A stretch of 64,000 nucleotides of DNA from Anseranas semipalmata. Lineage: Eukaryota > Chordata > Aves > Anseriformes > Anseranatidae. Below the pieces are notes generated by a model. The model saw nothing but the letters and a program-made list of their open reading frames with translations, was not told the DNA's origin and did not search any database. The stretch covers positions 1-64,000 of the forward strand of contig VXAA01005633.1 of assembly GCA_013399115.1 (NCBI GenBank). The letters are read 5' to 3'. Numbering within the stretch: the first letter of the stretch is position 1; the number at the start of each line of letters is the position of its first letter. This document shows, piece after piece, positions 13,701 through 25,826 of the stretch. The position numbers and the translations under genes were made by a program.

Positions 13701-14887
13701 CTCCTTTCTAGGAAATCATTATAGGCTGCTGTAGCAGGGACTAATCAAGGCACAGCATTAGATATATTCTAGTAGTTGTTAGAGAAATATTTCTGTAGAC
13801 TCGTGTAGGTTTTAGTGCCTTAAATGGAGGGATGTGTGAAGCCTGTTAAAATTCCTTGAAGTAATTGCTTTTGCTCCTACCTATTGAGCTTTACTAGGGC
13901 TCTGGTAAATTAGAGTGATACATCAAAGAAGTGGAAAAGATTAATTTTGCCTCCTGCGTCCTTTAAGATGTTATGGTTGTATATGCTGGTTAGCTACTTC
14001 TGCCTAAGGTTTGTTCCCAGTTTAGTTCCAGAGTTCTCCAGTTGTCCAAAGGGCAAATTGATCAGTGCAATTCTCAGAGAGCTTTGGTATTTCTCATGGC
14101 CGTGAAGTAAGTTATGTGAAACTGTTGGTATCAAAGAATCACTTTGCCATTGTAAAATCAAAAAGCCAAATACCATATCAGAATAACTTTAGAAAGGTAA
14201 GGCCTTTTTTTTTTCTTTTTTTTTTAATGCTTCGCTCAATAATTTCGCTAGTTCTGTCTTACAGATTGCCAAGTACTAGCAATAAAATTTGCGAGGTTTA
14301 ATGTAATTCTGAAATCTTTTAAGAAAAGAAAAAGTTGGTTTTTGTTCTTCACCTTCCCTTCCACAGCACTTTCTTTTCTCCCACAGCAACCGGGCTTTGA
14401 GGAATTACTTGAAATACCTTATTTCCATCCAAATTAATTCATCTATATGGTAATATCACTTTTATTTGAGAAATCTTTTTTTTCTTCAGTTCACCTCAAG
14501 ACTTGCTCAGGGTCTGATCAAATCTGGAATCATGCTGTTTCATATACCAGGGCAACATGAAAATTTAATGTATGAAAGAGTTAAACTTTTCACCAATTTT
14601 TGAAGTTTAAGTATACAGAATGATTCTCTTGGGTGGTCATTTTAGTTTCATTAGTCGAATATTGAAGCTGGCAGCGATCAAGAAACCTTGAATTGAAATA
14701 GTATATTCCTTGCTCTGCTGGAGAAGCCTATTTCGCAGAAGGATTAAGAGCACCCTGCTGTTCTGTGCGCTGGGAAAAGGTGCGAGAACAGCAGGAAAGG
14801 GAACGTCTACAGCTGCCCTGCTTCGTTTTGAAGCGGTTGATCAGATTTGCAAATATAAAGAGATTGGTTCAATTAAACCTGTATGTA

Positions 14888-14938
14888 AATATATATACAT
14901 ATATGCATTTGTATTTGATATATATCTGTATATATGTG
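14888..14938 (+). repeat. ATAC/TA-rich simple sequence
   Basis: Imperfect TATATA/TATG-rich stretch without a clean unit. Confidence 0.6.
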
Positions 14939-16148
14939 TACTTGCCAGCTCATGAAAGCAAGGCAGGAGATGAAGTAAAATTTCCTGGTTATTACAGAAG
15001 AACAGATCTGATTCCTAAAATCCCAGTAGCAACGAAGTATCTAGCAAAAGCCAGAGATGAAAGCATCTAAATTGTACCCTGAAATGGGAAGAGAAGTGGT
15101 TACTATTGCTATCCTCTTGAGCTGAAATTTGCTGTGCACAACACTTCTGGTAAGTTGTTTATGACATCCAGCCATAGTGATCTTGTACAGTTTCTCTGGT
15201 TCCTTCAACAATGAGATCAGATGTTCAAGTAGCATATGGTCTTATATCTCCAGCTATAGAGTACCTACCTTCAGCTGTTATTTTCAGCAAAATAAGGCCT
15301 GCTTTTAATATGATTGAATGGACTCTCTAAAAACATTCAGATGGTATAAATTAGTGCATTTCAGCATTATCAGTTGAAAAAGGAAATCAGAACCTTAGAG
15401 ATCGGTTGGTGAATTTATACCATTAATTCCCTTTGGATTCTCATATGCCAGTTTACCCATGTTGTCAAATTTTTATTTAACAACAAAAACCCTACCTCTA
15501 TGTTATGCTTTTATATAAGAATAGAAGGTAGAAATGTAGCTCATTTATTCTGCTTAGTTATGAATGTTTCACGGGGTGTAGTTAATGTATATAATCATCT
15601 TTATTTTCACTGCTGTACCTCTTTTGTGTTTTTCCTTGTCCAGCAGGTATTTTTATTTTTATTTTTGGTTTTTGGTTTTATTATTTCCGTAATTATACAA
15701 TGTAAAGGTCTGCAATATCTGTGTTTCATGAACAGGAGGAGATGGAGAGGCTTGTGGGACGGAGGTTGTTCTTGCCTCAAACTGCTCATATGTCATGAGA
15801 TTGAAACTGCAGGAAAAAAATATTGTCATTAGTAAGGAATTCTGCTAGTTAAAGATTTGGAAAAAGATTTGGATTAGCTAGGCTTCAGTCTTAACCACTT
15901 GTCTATTACTCTGTACAATGTCTATCAAGATAGAGTCTCATTGCTTTCCTCCCTGAGTACGTACATTTCATAATTTGTCTCTTGTGATAACCTTAATGAA
16001 TATAGAACCATGACAGCAGATAAAGTGTAAAATAGAAAGATGGTTGGAAAGCTTGTTATATTCCTTAGAACACATTTCTGTCACAAAGATAGATGCATTA
16101 TCTATATGTTCAAAGCTCTAGGCCTAATGCAGGGCCTATCTCTTTTTT

Positions 16149-16170
16149 GGGGGGTAGGGGGTGGGGGTGG
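16149..16170 (+). other. G-rich run, possible G-quadruplex
   Basis: G6-TA-G5-T-G5-T-G2 on the coding strand. Three tracts have at least five G and the fourth has two, so a two-tetrad quadruplex is possible and a three-tetrad one would be incomplete. It would form in the PARD3 pre-mRNA. Confidence 0.45.
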
Positions 16171-16266
16171 TCTTCACTGGGTTGCCACATCCAGCCAGGA
16201 AGCTGTCCAGGTGCTGTAAGATGACGCAAGACCATGCTGAAGCTGATCATGGGATGAAGTGTAAGA

Positions 16267-16283
16267 ATATATATATATATATA
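16267..16283 (+). repeat. AT microsatellite
   Basis: About eight AT units. Confidence 0.85.
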
Positions 16284-16471
16284 AATTTTTTGACTAATCA
16301 CGATTTAGGGATGTTTTGTATATATATAATACAGTCAAAACCATTAAATAATTTGTTATTGTCTTTGACTTCCCAGAAGAATGTAGTGGTATTAGGTATC
16401 ACTAATCCGTATGTGACCACAATTAAATGATTATTCTGTTGACTTGTTTCAGTGTTCTCCTCCATTGTATC

Positions 16472-16493
16472 TATTATTATTATTATTATTATT
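16472..16493 (+). repeat. TTA microsatellite
   Basis: Seven TAT/TTA units in a row. Confidence 0.9.
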
Positions 16494-17514
16494 GCATTAG
16501 AAAAAATACTGTGCATAGTGAGATCCAAAATGAGAAACCTGTATTTAGGTGTTTACACCGTGAGAACCTACATAAATATTCCAGCCCCCCTACTGTCTAG
16601 TAGTAGAGCCATGCTTATGATGGCCATGTAAATTCTGTATTTCTGTATTTGTGATTTCTGCTTTATAAGGTTGATGTTTTTTACCATTTTTTTCTGCAGT
16701 GAGAATCAGAATCACAGGCCTTTTCTAGCTTTAAGTCTGACTTTGAACTCTGACATCTGAATGGCTTCAGGTCCAGAATTCTGACTCTAAGCTTCATTTC
16801 CTTATCTAAAAGCCATTTGAGTTTTAGGTTCTAACTTGATCTATGTCTGATTTTTTTGTAGACTTTAACTCCTTTCCCACTGGAATAGTTGTCATGTATG
16901 CTGAATTCAGAAGAATCTCTGTATTCTTCTGCATGTAGCTCAGATATGAATATACTAATACACATATTTATTAATATTCTCTAAATGTGTGTATAACTAC
17001 AGAAAAAGAAGCCTTAAAGAGAAAGGCCCATCTTTATAATGAATACATCAGTACGTAGAGAGAAAAAATTTCAAATTTCAAACTACAGTATGTATTAGTT
17101 TTAAGAAAATATGAACATGGAATTATAGAAGTTTGTGCATTTTAATGCAAAATGGACATGACCTGAATTATATATTTTGGAAAGGGTTTCTTTTTCTTAT
17201 TTGTCTTGGAGTTACGAACAGCTTTAACGTTATTTTTCTGTGCTGAGGGTTTCAGTTTATATGAGATAGGAGGTTGGAATAAACAGCTTTATTGCTTGGG
17301 GACAGCTGTAGTAGTGCTGCTTTTATAAACAATGTTTCATGCTGGCATCTATCTTGTTCTCCTTCAAAAATAATCTGTCATTTCATACTGTGTATTAAAT
17401 AGGTGAGACAGTTTCGGGGCTACAGCCTGTGCTTGGTTATGTGCTGCTGTGTAGATACGAATGCAGTGACAGAATGTAATTCTGTATGTGGAGAGGTGAC
17501 AGTAGTCCACAATT

Positions 17515-17535
17515 AAAAAAAAAAAAAAAAAAAAA
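17515..17535 (+). repeat. A homopolymer (21 nt)
   Basis: Uninterrupted A run, followed 25 nt later by an imperfect AAAC run. No retrocopy is visible upstream. Confidence 0.9.
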
Positions 17536-17744
17536 GAGGAGTTGACTTTACCAAAACAAAACAAACAAACAAAAAAAGCTCATGGATTTTAATGCTTGTA
17601 GAAATAGACATGCAGCATATTCAGATAAATATCCTAAACAGTCACTCTTATGGACATGTGTACGTATACACATAGGCGTGTAGATGGACTGGGCTGGAAT
17701 CTAAACAAGACCTACTCTGTTCTGCAGAACCTTTCTGAAGAGCG

Positions 17745-17820
17745 TTGGCACACCTCATGGGCATTTTTAGGGTTGCTGGTAACCAAACACTGCTGGTTTC
17801 CTGCCCTTTTGGACCAAACT
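17745..17820 (+). repeat. 76-bp direct repeat, copy 1
   Basis: This 76-bp segment begins TTGGCACACCTCATGGGCAT and ends TTTTGGACCAAACT. It recurs at 18581-18656 with six mismatches by eye (92% identity) and no gaps. Both copies keep the motif GGTTGCTGGTAACC, a near-palindrome. Flanking bases show no similarity, so the repeat unit is sharply bounded. Confidence 0.9.
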
Positions 17821-18180
17821 AAAGTAATCATGCTATTATGGTATTTAATGGTAATTAAGCTATGATACCAGGGATATATGTCATACTCTTTTAAATTACA
17901 TGGAGATTCTGTAAGGAGCTTTAAGTAAATTATTGCTGTTATTTTTCCTACCATTTCCTAAATACGTTGCAGAACAGTACCATCTCTGGCTTTTTTGACT
18001 GCTGCCTGTCCATGATAACAGGTCAGATAAGGACATCTGAGAGTCCCTTACTGTGCATGGAAGAGTGTTTCATCTAAGGGATGCTTGAGATCTTCCTTTT
18101 CTGCTTTTAAAAACTTGTTTTCCTTTTCTTTGATCGCACTGTGGAGGAGGTTTATCTTCTAGTGTGTTTTCTTTTTAGTG

Positions 18181-18420
18181 CAGGCGTCCATGACGTTGTA
18201 TCCCAACGAGCTGTTTATAACAGAAATGTCTCGGTATTTTCACGATGTGCTTGTTGCTGCTCCCGTGCCGTGTCCCCAGGAGCCCGGGTGGGACAGTGCC
18301 ATGCTGGCGGCCGGCGGTGCCGCAGCTCTCTGCCGCTGGGCCCGGGGCTCCCGGCGCGCGTGGGACAGAGCCCGGGCAGCGGCGCGGTGGCCTCCGTGAT
18401 GCGAGAGCGAGCGATGCAGC
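18181..18420. promoter_or_regulatory. CpG-dense block inside the A-B intron (candidate regulatory element or exon)
   Basis: About 26 CpG dinucleotides occur between 18185 and 18413, in an intron otherwise poor in CpG. The core (18265-18400) is strongly GC-rich. It is preceded by an acceptor-like tract, GTGTTTTCTTTTTAG ending at about 18179. All three forward frames are partly open (for example 18178-18399), as expected in GC-rich DNA, and none resembles a protein I know. It could be an intronic CpG island with promoter or enhancer activity, an unrecognised alternative exon, or GC-rich inserted DNA. Confidence 0.45.
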
Positions 18421-18580
18421 CTGCCAAAGCAATGTGGGAGTGAAATACATTAGTAAAATTAAAATTTGCCCTCATTCCCTTGGTGCGTAATACAGCTAAT
18501 GAAAATAGATCTCACCAAATGAAGATAATTTATTTCATTAGTTTACAGCACCGTAAAACTTCTCAGGGCAGTGCATGAGG

Positions 18581-18656
18581 TTGGCACACCTCTTGGGCAT
18601 TTTTAGGGTTGCTGGTAACCACACTGTGCTGGTTTCTTGTCCTTTTGGACCAAACT
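18581..18656 (+). repeat. 76-bp direct repeat, copy 2
   Basis: Second copy of the segment at 17745-17820, same strand, start-to-start distance 836 bp. It carries CTTGGGC for CATGGGC and CACACTGTGCTGG for CAAACACTGCTGG, plus two C-to-T changes. The 760 bp between the copies contains the CpG-dense block. I do not recognise the unit as a known transposon. Confidence 0.9.
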
Positions 18657-21600
18657 ATTTCAGTGCAACCGTGAAATAGATGCAGTTCCACTGTTTGCTT
18701 CAAAGACCACAAGGTTAAAAGTTTTAAGTGTATTAAACCAATTCTGTTAATTGTGTCTATAGAGGATTCTCCCTCGCCCTTGGTAAAGTCTTCTTAATTT
18801 AAAATTCACATTCTGCTCATTCTGCATTCCAGCCTTTTAACCAAAGTGTAAATATGTAACTGATTAGTTGTATCATTGCTGCTTAAAAACAAATTCTGCA
18901 TTTTTGTTTCAGAGGATGGTACTGGTAGTATATGTTATTGATATTCTTAATGGAAAGAAAAAAAAATCCATTTTGTGTTCTCAGTTTCTCTCATTTCTTT
19001 TTCTTCTTCCTACATTTCTGCTTTGTGATTTGCAATGTAGATTTCTACTGGAAAGCTTTTTCCTTTCTTCCTAGGAAAGAAGTGGTGCCATCTCAAAACC
19101 CCAGCTCCCCAAATCCCTTTTCTGTTTTATTTTCAGGTGTCTTGATGTTGTCCTTCTTCATATTCTGTCAGGAAGACACCATTTAAAATTGAAAAGTTAT
19201 CTCTCATGCAGTTTTTTTTCCTCTGTTCCTTTCGAGTGATAAGAAAACCCAAGACTGAGAATTTGCTCAATTTTGCTGCCAAGCCAAACTTGTATAGCTC
19301 TGCATTAGAAGTCAGTCTGGCCTTAGCTGAAGCTTCAAGTTAACTTAATTTTCAGTTAATTTGATTTTCATTTTAGAATTTGTGATTTGAAATGGAAAAA
19401 TATGTGCTCTTTTTTATTATTATTTTTTAATAGTCTAATTTTCTTCCTGGTACAATTTTTCTTCTAAATGGCTAATGTTACATATTTTCAAGAAATACTT
19501 GCATTACAAGTTTGTAGTGGAAGCTGTAGTCTTTTCTGCAATAAAATACAATGAGTTACCCAAACAGGAACGCGGAATTAGGGCTTGTTGCTTCTCACTA
19601 GTTTTTAGGGGAGATTCAGGTAAATCTTGTGGAGTCATGCAAGTCAGTTAATTCCACACAGAACAGAAATAAAATAAGAGTGCTTATTTTGGGCAAGGGA
19701 AGATGACAGATTTTATCTGAATAGGAAACTTATCTTCATCTCATGTATTCAATTATAGCAGGATGATTTTTTCCTTCTATGAATTTTTAATTATAGGAAG
19801 ATGGTTGCAGAAGAGGGCCAAGTTTGACCTGACGATTGTGGAAGTGATAATTAATTCATTTTCCATTGATGTAAATAACAGTCATTTACTTTTTAAAAAC
19901 CTTGTGTGGACAAGTCATTTTAATGACATGGTTGCACTCTGCTGTAGAGGGGAATGGTACTGTATAACGTAGAGTTAATAATTGAATTATAGGGAGTAAT
20001 TTGTCTGTGCTTTTGTTTTACTTTGGGTTTCAAATTTAATCTTGATTTTATCGCTTAAGTATGAGTGTTTTGTTATTGAATGTTGTCCTCTTCGGCTGTA
20101 TTAAGTGGTTAATGTAATTTATAGGATACTTTGAGAAATGTCATGATTCTTCATGAAATGACACAACAAGATTTAGTGAGTACAGCAACTCAGTGAATGG
20201 AATTACGTAATATGACCTAGCTGATGGGATATACCATGAGATTTTAATTTATTTCATCAGTGTAACGAGAAGAGAAAGAAGATAATAGACCAGCCTTGCC
20301 AATTCATTCATTGACTGATTTGAAAATAACTCCATCATGAATTTATCTTGAAACTACTTGGAGTTTCATCTGATGTGGTCAGTCTAGATAGTGTCCAGGG
20401 CTGGGGAGGGGGCAAGGAGAGAGAATAGGAACTAGGTTGGGTAGGAAATCAGGATATACTAAAGAGTTATTTAATTTTGTATGTGTCACATGCAAAACAG
20501 AAGAAGGAACAATGTTCCTTTCTTTTTCTCTTCTCTTTTTATTTGATCTGATTTAATAAATAAAAGTTTTCATAAGACCCAGCAACTAACTGTCAGCTGC
20601 CTTGTGGCACTGGTGAGGGTTTTTGTTCAATCCCTATACTAAAGAAGGAAAACTGATTTGTAACTCTGGTTGAGAGAAGTTCCATACTCGGGGTATACAG
20701 AATTAAAATAAATTCAGCACAACTATGTTTCCATGAGGAAGCAATCGATTGGAACCACATGAAGCTAGTGGCACTACAAATATTAATGAACTAAAGATTT
20801 CCTGTTATAGACTGCTGTAAAGATTTTGCTTTTGAAATAAATGCTCCTTTTAACTTCTGATCTCTTGTATGTGATATTTTAAGAATTCCATATTAAGGTA
20901 TCACTCACTTTCATGCCAGCTGCATGTTATTATTTTAACTTCATTTGGATTGAATTTTTTATGCTTTTTTTTAATGCTTTTTTTATGCTTTATTTGCAGC
21001 CCAGAGATGACTATTTTTAAATATGAGCAAAATCAGTTGGCTATTTGCATTATTTTAGCACATTTGCCAATTAAAGCATTGTTTGTTTTCACAGTTTAAA
21101 AATTAATATTGAGGCCAGCATACCTACATGTAACTATTTCCAAAAAGAAAAAAACAGTATTCTTCAGGCTGTATGTAGCAAACATTTTTACAAACAGTGG
21201 AATAAACACCTGTGGAGTGAGGTATTGAGTACGAACAAAACCTCTCTGGTCCTACCAATATTTCTTCAGAATACTAGGCAGGGAGCCAGCATTCAGTCAC
21301 TTTGTATCAAAGCTTAATTTCCTCTTCCTCTGGATACCCTCATTTGTCTTCAAAAATCTTTACTTTCCTAATGTTCAGGAATTCATGATTGCTTATAATT
21401 TCAACCCATTTATCCAGAGCACAGACTAAATTAAATGCCCCAAAAGAAAGCAGTCATATCTGTGAGCATCTCTATTTAAAATTATTGAAACTTACAGTGA
21501 GTATTCCATCATGCCATTTTTATATATCTTGATTTCCCAGGCAATAATTATAACAACATAGCACAGAGTTCAGAAAGTAAGCCCATCAGTATTTCGTACT

Positions 21601-21749
21601 TGTAGTTACACTCCATCAATATAAATAGCTCTCTCTTCGTGGACACTGTTTTAACTCGTCCTCTCACCAGAACTGATGGATTTTGCTGGTGATCTGAAGG
21701 TCACTAAAAGCAAAGGAAACATCTTACAGCATTATACGTAAGTAGGACA

Positions 21750-21970
21750 GTGTGGATTGCAGTGCTCTGCCCATTGGTGTGGCTTACCCAGAGCCAGATG
21801 CCGGGAAGGGCACAAGTCTGGGGGACTGAGCGCAGGGCTCACGTCTTCAGCCTGAAATGGGGACCGTGTTTCGGGCTGGTGCGGGCCACGGCTGAGCTGG
21901 CCGTTCAGCGAGGCACACAGCCGCTGGGAGGCTCTCTTGGTTTAGTCCCGGTGAGGCCTTTCTGGGTTGT
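21750..21970. other. GC-rich intronic block
   Basis: Roughly a dozen CpGs in 220 bp, flanked by ordinary AT-rich intron. A donor-like CCCG|GTGAGG occurs at 21951. An open frame of 74 codons (21750-21974) resembles nothing I know. It may be regulatory or a decayed insertion. Confidence 0.4.
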
Positions 21971-24900
21971 CTGAATTTGGAGCCCTTGCAAAAGACAAAA
22001 TTCAAGTGATTCACAACAGCATCTTGCTGTTTGCTGCTTACCAAGTAGCAGACTTTCTTTTTCATTCATGTAGCTCGGCATCCTTCCTGCCCACCCAGGT
22101 GTGCTTCAGTTCAATGAAGCACGCAGCCATGCCCGTTAGTGCACTAGGAACACCGAACTGTTCATTAGCTGTCCACTTCCACGAGCGGTGTCTGACAACA
22201 CATGCATGTATAAATGCGTGTATCTATATGTTTAAATGTAGAGTTTATCTTCTAAATGTATTTTTAAATACATTCACGTTGTGTAGTTTTCAGTCACTTT
22301 CTTAACATTATGTTTATCCTGTATGGTTTATCCTCCTATTGTTTTAGAGGAGAAAGTGCCCCGTGTAAACTTATTTGTATACTAAAAGAGCTAGTAAAGA
22401 AATAACATTTTGTTTTCTTTGTCTTTTACTTTGTTTTAGCCCCAGAAAGCTGTAGGCTCTATGGGTATATACCTACAGCTAGCCTGAAATCTTGGTGATG
22501 ACATAAGATGCTGGGTTTGTTAAATAATGTGTAGCAGTATCCATTTAATTCATGTAACAATTTGGAATATTAGTCTTTAGCAAAGTGTTTTAAAAGTACT
22601 AATGATAATTATTAGTCTCAAGGTTTGATCTGAATAATGTTTTTCAGGAAAAGTTGAACTTAAAGCACACAGCAGTTTCTCAAATTTCAAATCATAGAAT
22701 ATTTCTCTTTCCCTGTGTTAATCCTGGTAGCCTGAACCGCGATGGCTTTTAGGTAATTGTGGTGATTGAAGTCAAGGAGACCCTAAATAACATTGGGGAC
22801 CAGCAAAGCTTTTAACGTGGTGAAGTTTAACAATGCCGAACCTTGGAAGCACAGGCTCGCTTCCATCCGGAGTATGAAGCCAGAATAGTTTCAGGAAAGA
22901 ATGTTTCAAAAGTGTTCAAATAACCAATTCATGCTCAGTCCTGTAGTATTATAAATCTGCAAATGGGTTCTGTAACTCACCTCTCTTATCTCATTTACAC
23001 AGTTAATTTTTTTTTTTTTTTCTGAAGACATTAATTACACAGTGCTGGATCGCTTAATTTTCTTCTCTTATATTTTAGTAGACTGGCAGTGCAGATATTG
23101 CCACGTCTGACACATCATTTTTTCTCTGTACAATGCGGTGTATTTTGTGTATCTAGAGCAGCAGTAGACTGGCCCAGAAATCACAATCTGGGATTATTGT
23201 CTTTGTGTATCCTCAAGGAGTAATATTTTAAAGTCACTGCATCTGTTGGTACTTAAAAGCACGATTTTCACTTTTTATTTTTGCCAGTTTTTACCATCTG
23301 TGTGTCTGTTTTTTGGCTCCTTGATTTAATTTTTCAGTTTAATTTCTCAGTTGCAGTGGGATTTCTTTCTCTTTCTCACACATGCTCTTTTTGACTCATC
23401 CATGAACTTGCGTTAAAAAAAAAAAAAAGGAAATTATTTACAGCAGTTGCATTGTAAAATTCTTGGCCTTCATAATTTGGATTTTTTTAACAATAGCTTT
23501 TTATCAATTTTTTTCTAGTAAATGCACGTCATTTCTGGAAGTGAAATAACTTTTATTAGACTTTAAGTTTTCAAAAATTACCTTGGATTAAATTGAAGTA
23601 TTTTGGCGGGAAAAGCTACCTTGGTCACATTAAACACATTCTAGTCTTTCATACTCATTTAGTTTTTAATGCTCAAGAGGGAATAATTTTCTTGAGAAAT
23701 CTGTGTTATAATCATAAACAGACATAATTCAGTAATTTTCTCATGAAACATTGGCTGAAGTTTTGGTGCTAATGACTTGAAACTCACACAAGCAGGAACA
23801 TTTTTGTTTAAATTCCAAGAAAAATACTAATGAAATATATTAAAATAGAAACAAAATACAAATACAGTGTTTTACAGACTGTTTTCAATCAAAGGGGTGT
23901 ATCTTCATCAGTTGATAAATGTCTCATGAATTCAGGCATGTCCTAGCACCTCAAGAATGTACTGATAGAACTTGAGTCATTTTATATGCTTAACCCTGAC
24001 AAGTTTTTACGAAAAAAAAAATACATTATGTAAACAATTTTTAATATACAAGGGTAACTATATAGCACATCTGTCAAATATTATGCTTCTATATGTATTT
24101 GTGAATATTCAAAGCTCTGTTGCTGCTCTTATTTTTCTTTGACATAGATACTTTGCTTCTCACTTAAAATATAATACATTCTTTAAGGTCAAATTTAATG
24201 GCTTTTTAAGAAATAAGCAGGCTTATTTTTAGCCTTTTTTGAATATTTTTGCAACTGAGTATTTTAAAGTTCATTTTTACCTTCCGGTGTACTTGCTTGC
24301 TCATAGTTGATGTCCAAACCAGAATATGGACCTGCTTCCTTTTTGATCTTTTTTTTTTCTGGTTTCTAATGAATATTTTGTGTAGTGCTGCACAAAATAA
24401 TGACTGAGTTACATGAAAATACTAGCATTAGAAGGTAAAAACATCTTCCTTTTTAAATACGTGGCTCAAATAATCTATAATATGCTTTGTGTTCTGTGTG
24501 GTCTGCCATGAATTATTCTTCTTAGCAATGGTGTAGACTATTAAAAGGCTAAAAGAAATGCTTTCTTCCCTTGATAAAGCATTTTTCAAAGGAAACATTG
24601 CTGTGAAATTTTGAGGAGCAGAATTGGTCATCTTCTCTTCTATCTGCGTATGCCTGTGGTTTTTCCTATGCACTTTAACCAATTTTTACTATGTTATGAA
24701 ACTGGGAGAGCGTAGTGTTTTTTTCAGAGTTACTTAAGCTTTCATTCTCACTCAATTCATGTTGTGTTTTGCTAAAAGGATTTTGTTTTGGAGGAAGAGG
24801 AGCATTAGTACCTTATTTTAAATTCTCAGTTGTCATTAAAAAAAAAAAAAAAAGAGAATTTTCCAGTTTTATTAATAAACATCCAAGCAGACCCTATTTG

Positions 24901-25812
24901 AGTGGTACCAGGAATGATTTAAACTCCATTCTCAAAATTTGAGTTCCAGAATTTTCCCTGGCCCTGAGGATTTTATTACTGCCAGGTTTAGCTTCCTGAT
25001 TTCCTGGCAAATGTTCTTTTACTGTTGCTGTAAGTAATGGGGAAAACTGACTGAGGAAACCAGTACTCGTTTCCCATCGCACTGAGATGTGCTCTTCCTT
25101 CCAACACTGTAATGATGTCCATGCACGAATGGAACTGATTTAGAGATGATAATATATGATCAAGAGACTGCTGGGCTTTGTTTCCCTGTGGCTTTAATCT
25201 TGAAAAGTTGAGAATTTTTGAGAGAAAAAAAAAATGAAAAGTTTTCAGTCAAGAATAACAGTTGAGAATAAAAGGGAGGATTCTTTCACTGCTATACTTT
25301 GTTGTCCATAGGGCTTCCTAGAAAACGATGGCTGAAATAATCACCTCTGCTTTCTTTTATTTCTCGCCTTCCCTGTAGAAAACCAGCTGGTCTCATAGTC
25401 TCGTAAGATGGAGTTGTAGTAGCATGCACTTAGAACTGTGTGTGCATTGTGCTTTTTGTAGTGTTAGTTTACTTTGGGCTGAGAGAATGCAAGCAATGTG
25501 AAGAGAAGGCGACTGGAAGTGCCCGAGAGCAATCCAGTAGGATCCAGCAGCGGCCTCTCCGAACTGGCGCGTTGCTCCTACCTTGACTCTAAGCTGACTT
25601 TGTCTAAGCATAACCCATGTATGAATGCCAGACACTCAGCTGTGCTTTACTATATATTTTAAAAAGCTTGTGGGAACCTGGATGTAAACTTTCATGTCAG
25701 ACAGCTACCCAGGTGACTGGTATGTTGAATTCACTGAGGATTGGAGGTGCTCGTTCAGTTCATTTCCGACCCTTGTATTGCAGTCATTTTCTGCAATGAC
25801 GCAGAAGGATTG

Positions 25813-25826
25813 ATTACCATAGCAAC
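25813..25826 (-). promoter_or_regulatory. X-box-like motif (RFX-type site)
   Basis: ATTACCATAGCAAC on the + strand reads GTTGCTATGGTAAT on the minus strand. This fits the two-half-site X-box consensus (GTNRCC-AT-RGYAAC type) bound by RFX factors, with both half-sites and the 2-nt spacer. A single match in 64 kb of intron has weak functional support. Confidence 0.35.

Noticed and set aside
16472..16493. Short tandem units considered as CRISPR-like or satellite arrays.
   Set aside because: They are simple TTA microsatellites with no spacers, in a eukaryotic intron.
17515..17535. 21-nt A run as the tail of a processed pseudogene.
   Set aside because: No coding-like or UTR-like sequence precedes it and no target-site duplication is visible; retrocopies are rare in birds.
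18178..18450. Overlapping open frames on both strands in the CpG block.
   Set aside because: GC-rich DNA has few stop codons, so several simultaneous open frames are expected; none looks like a known protein. The block is reported by composition only.
24428..24682. Minus-strand 84-codon frame with a stretch (SREESISFSLLIVYTIAKKN) faintly reminiscent of hAT-derived transposase proteins.
   Set aside because: Only a few residues fit, there are no other transposase motifs or terminal inverted repeats, and the frame is of a length expected by chance.
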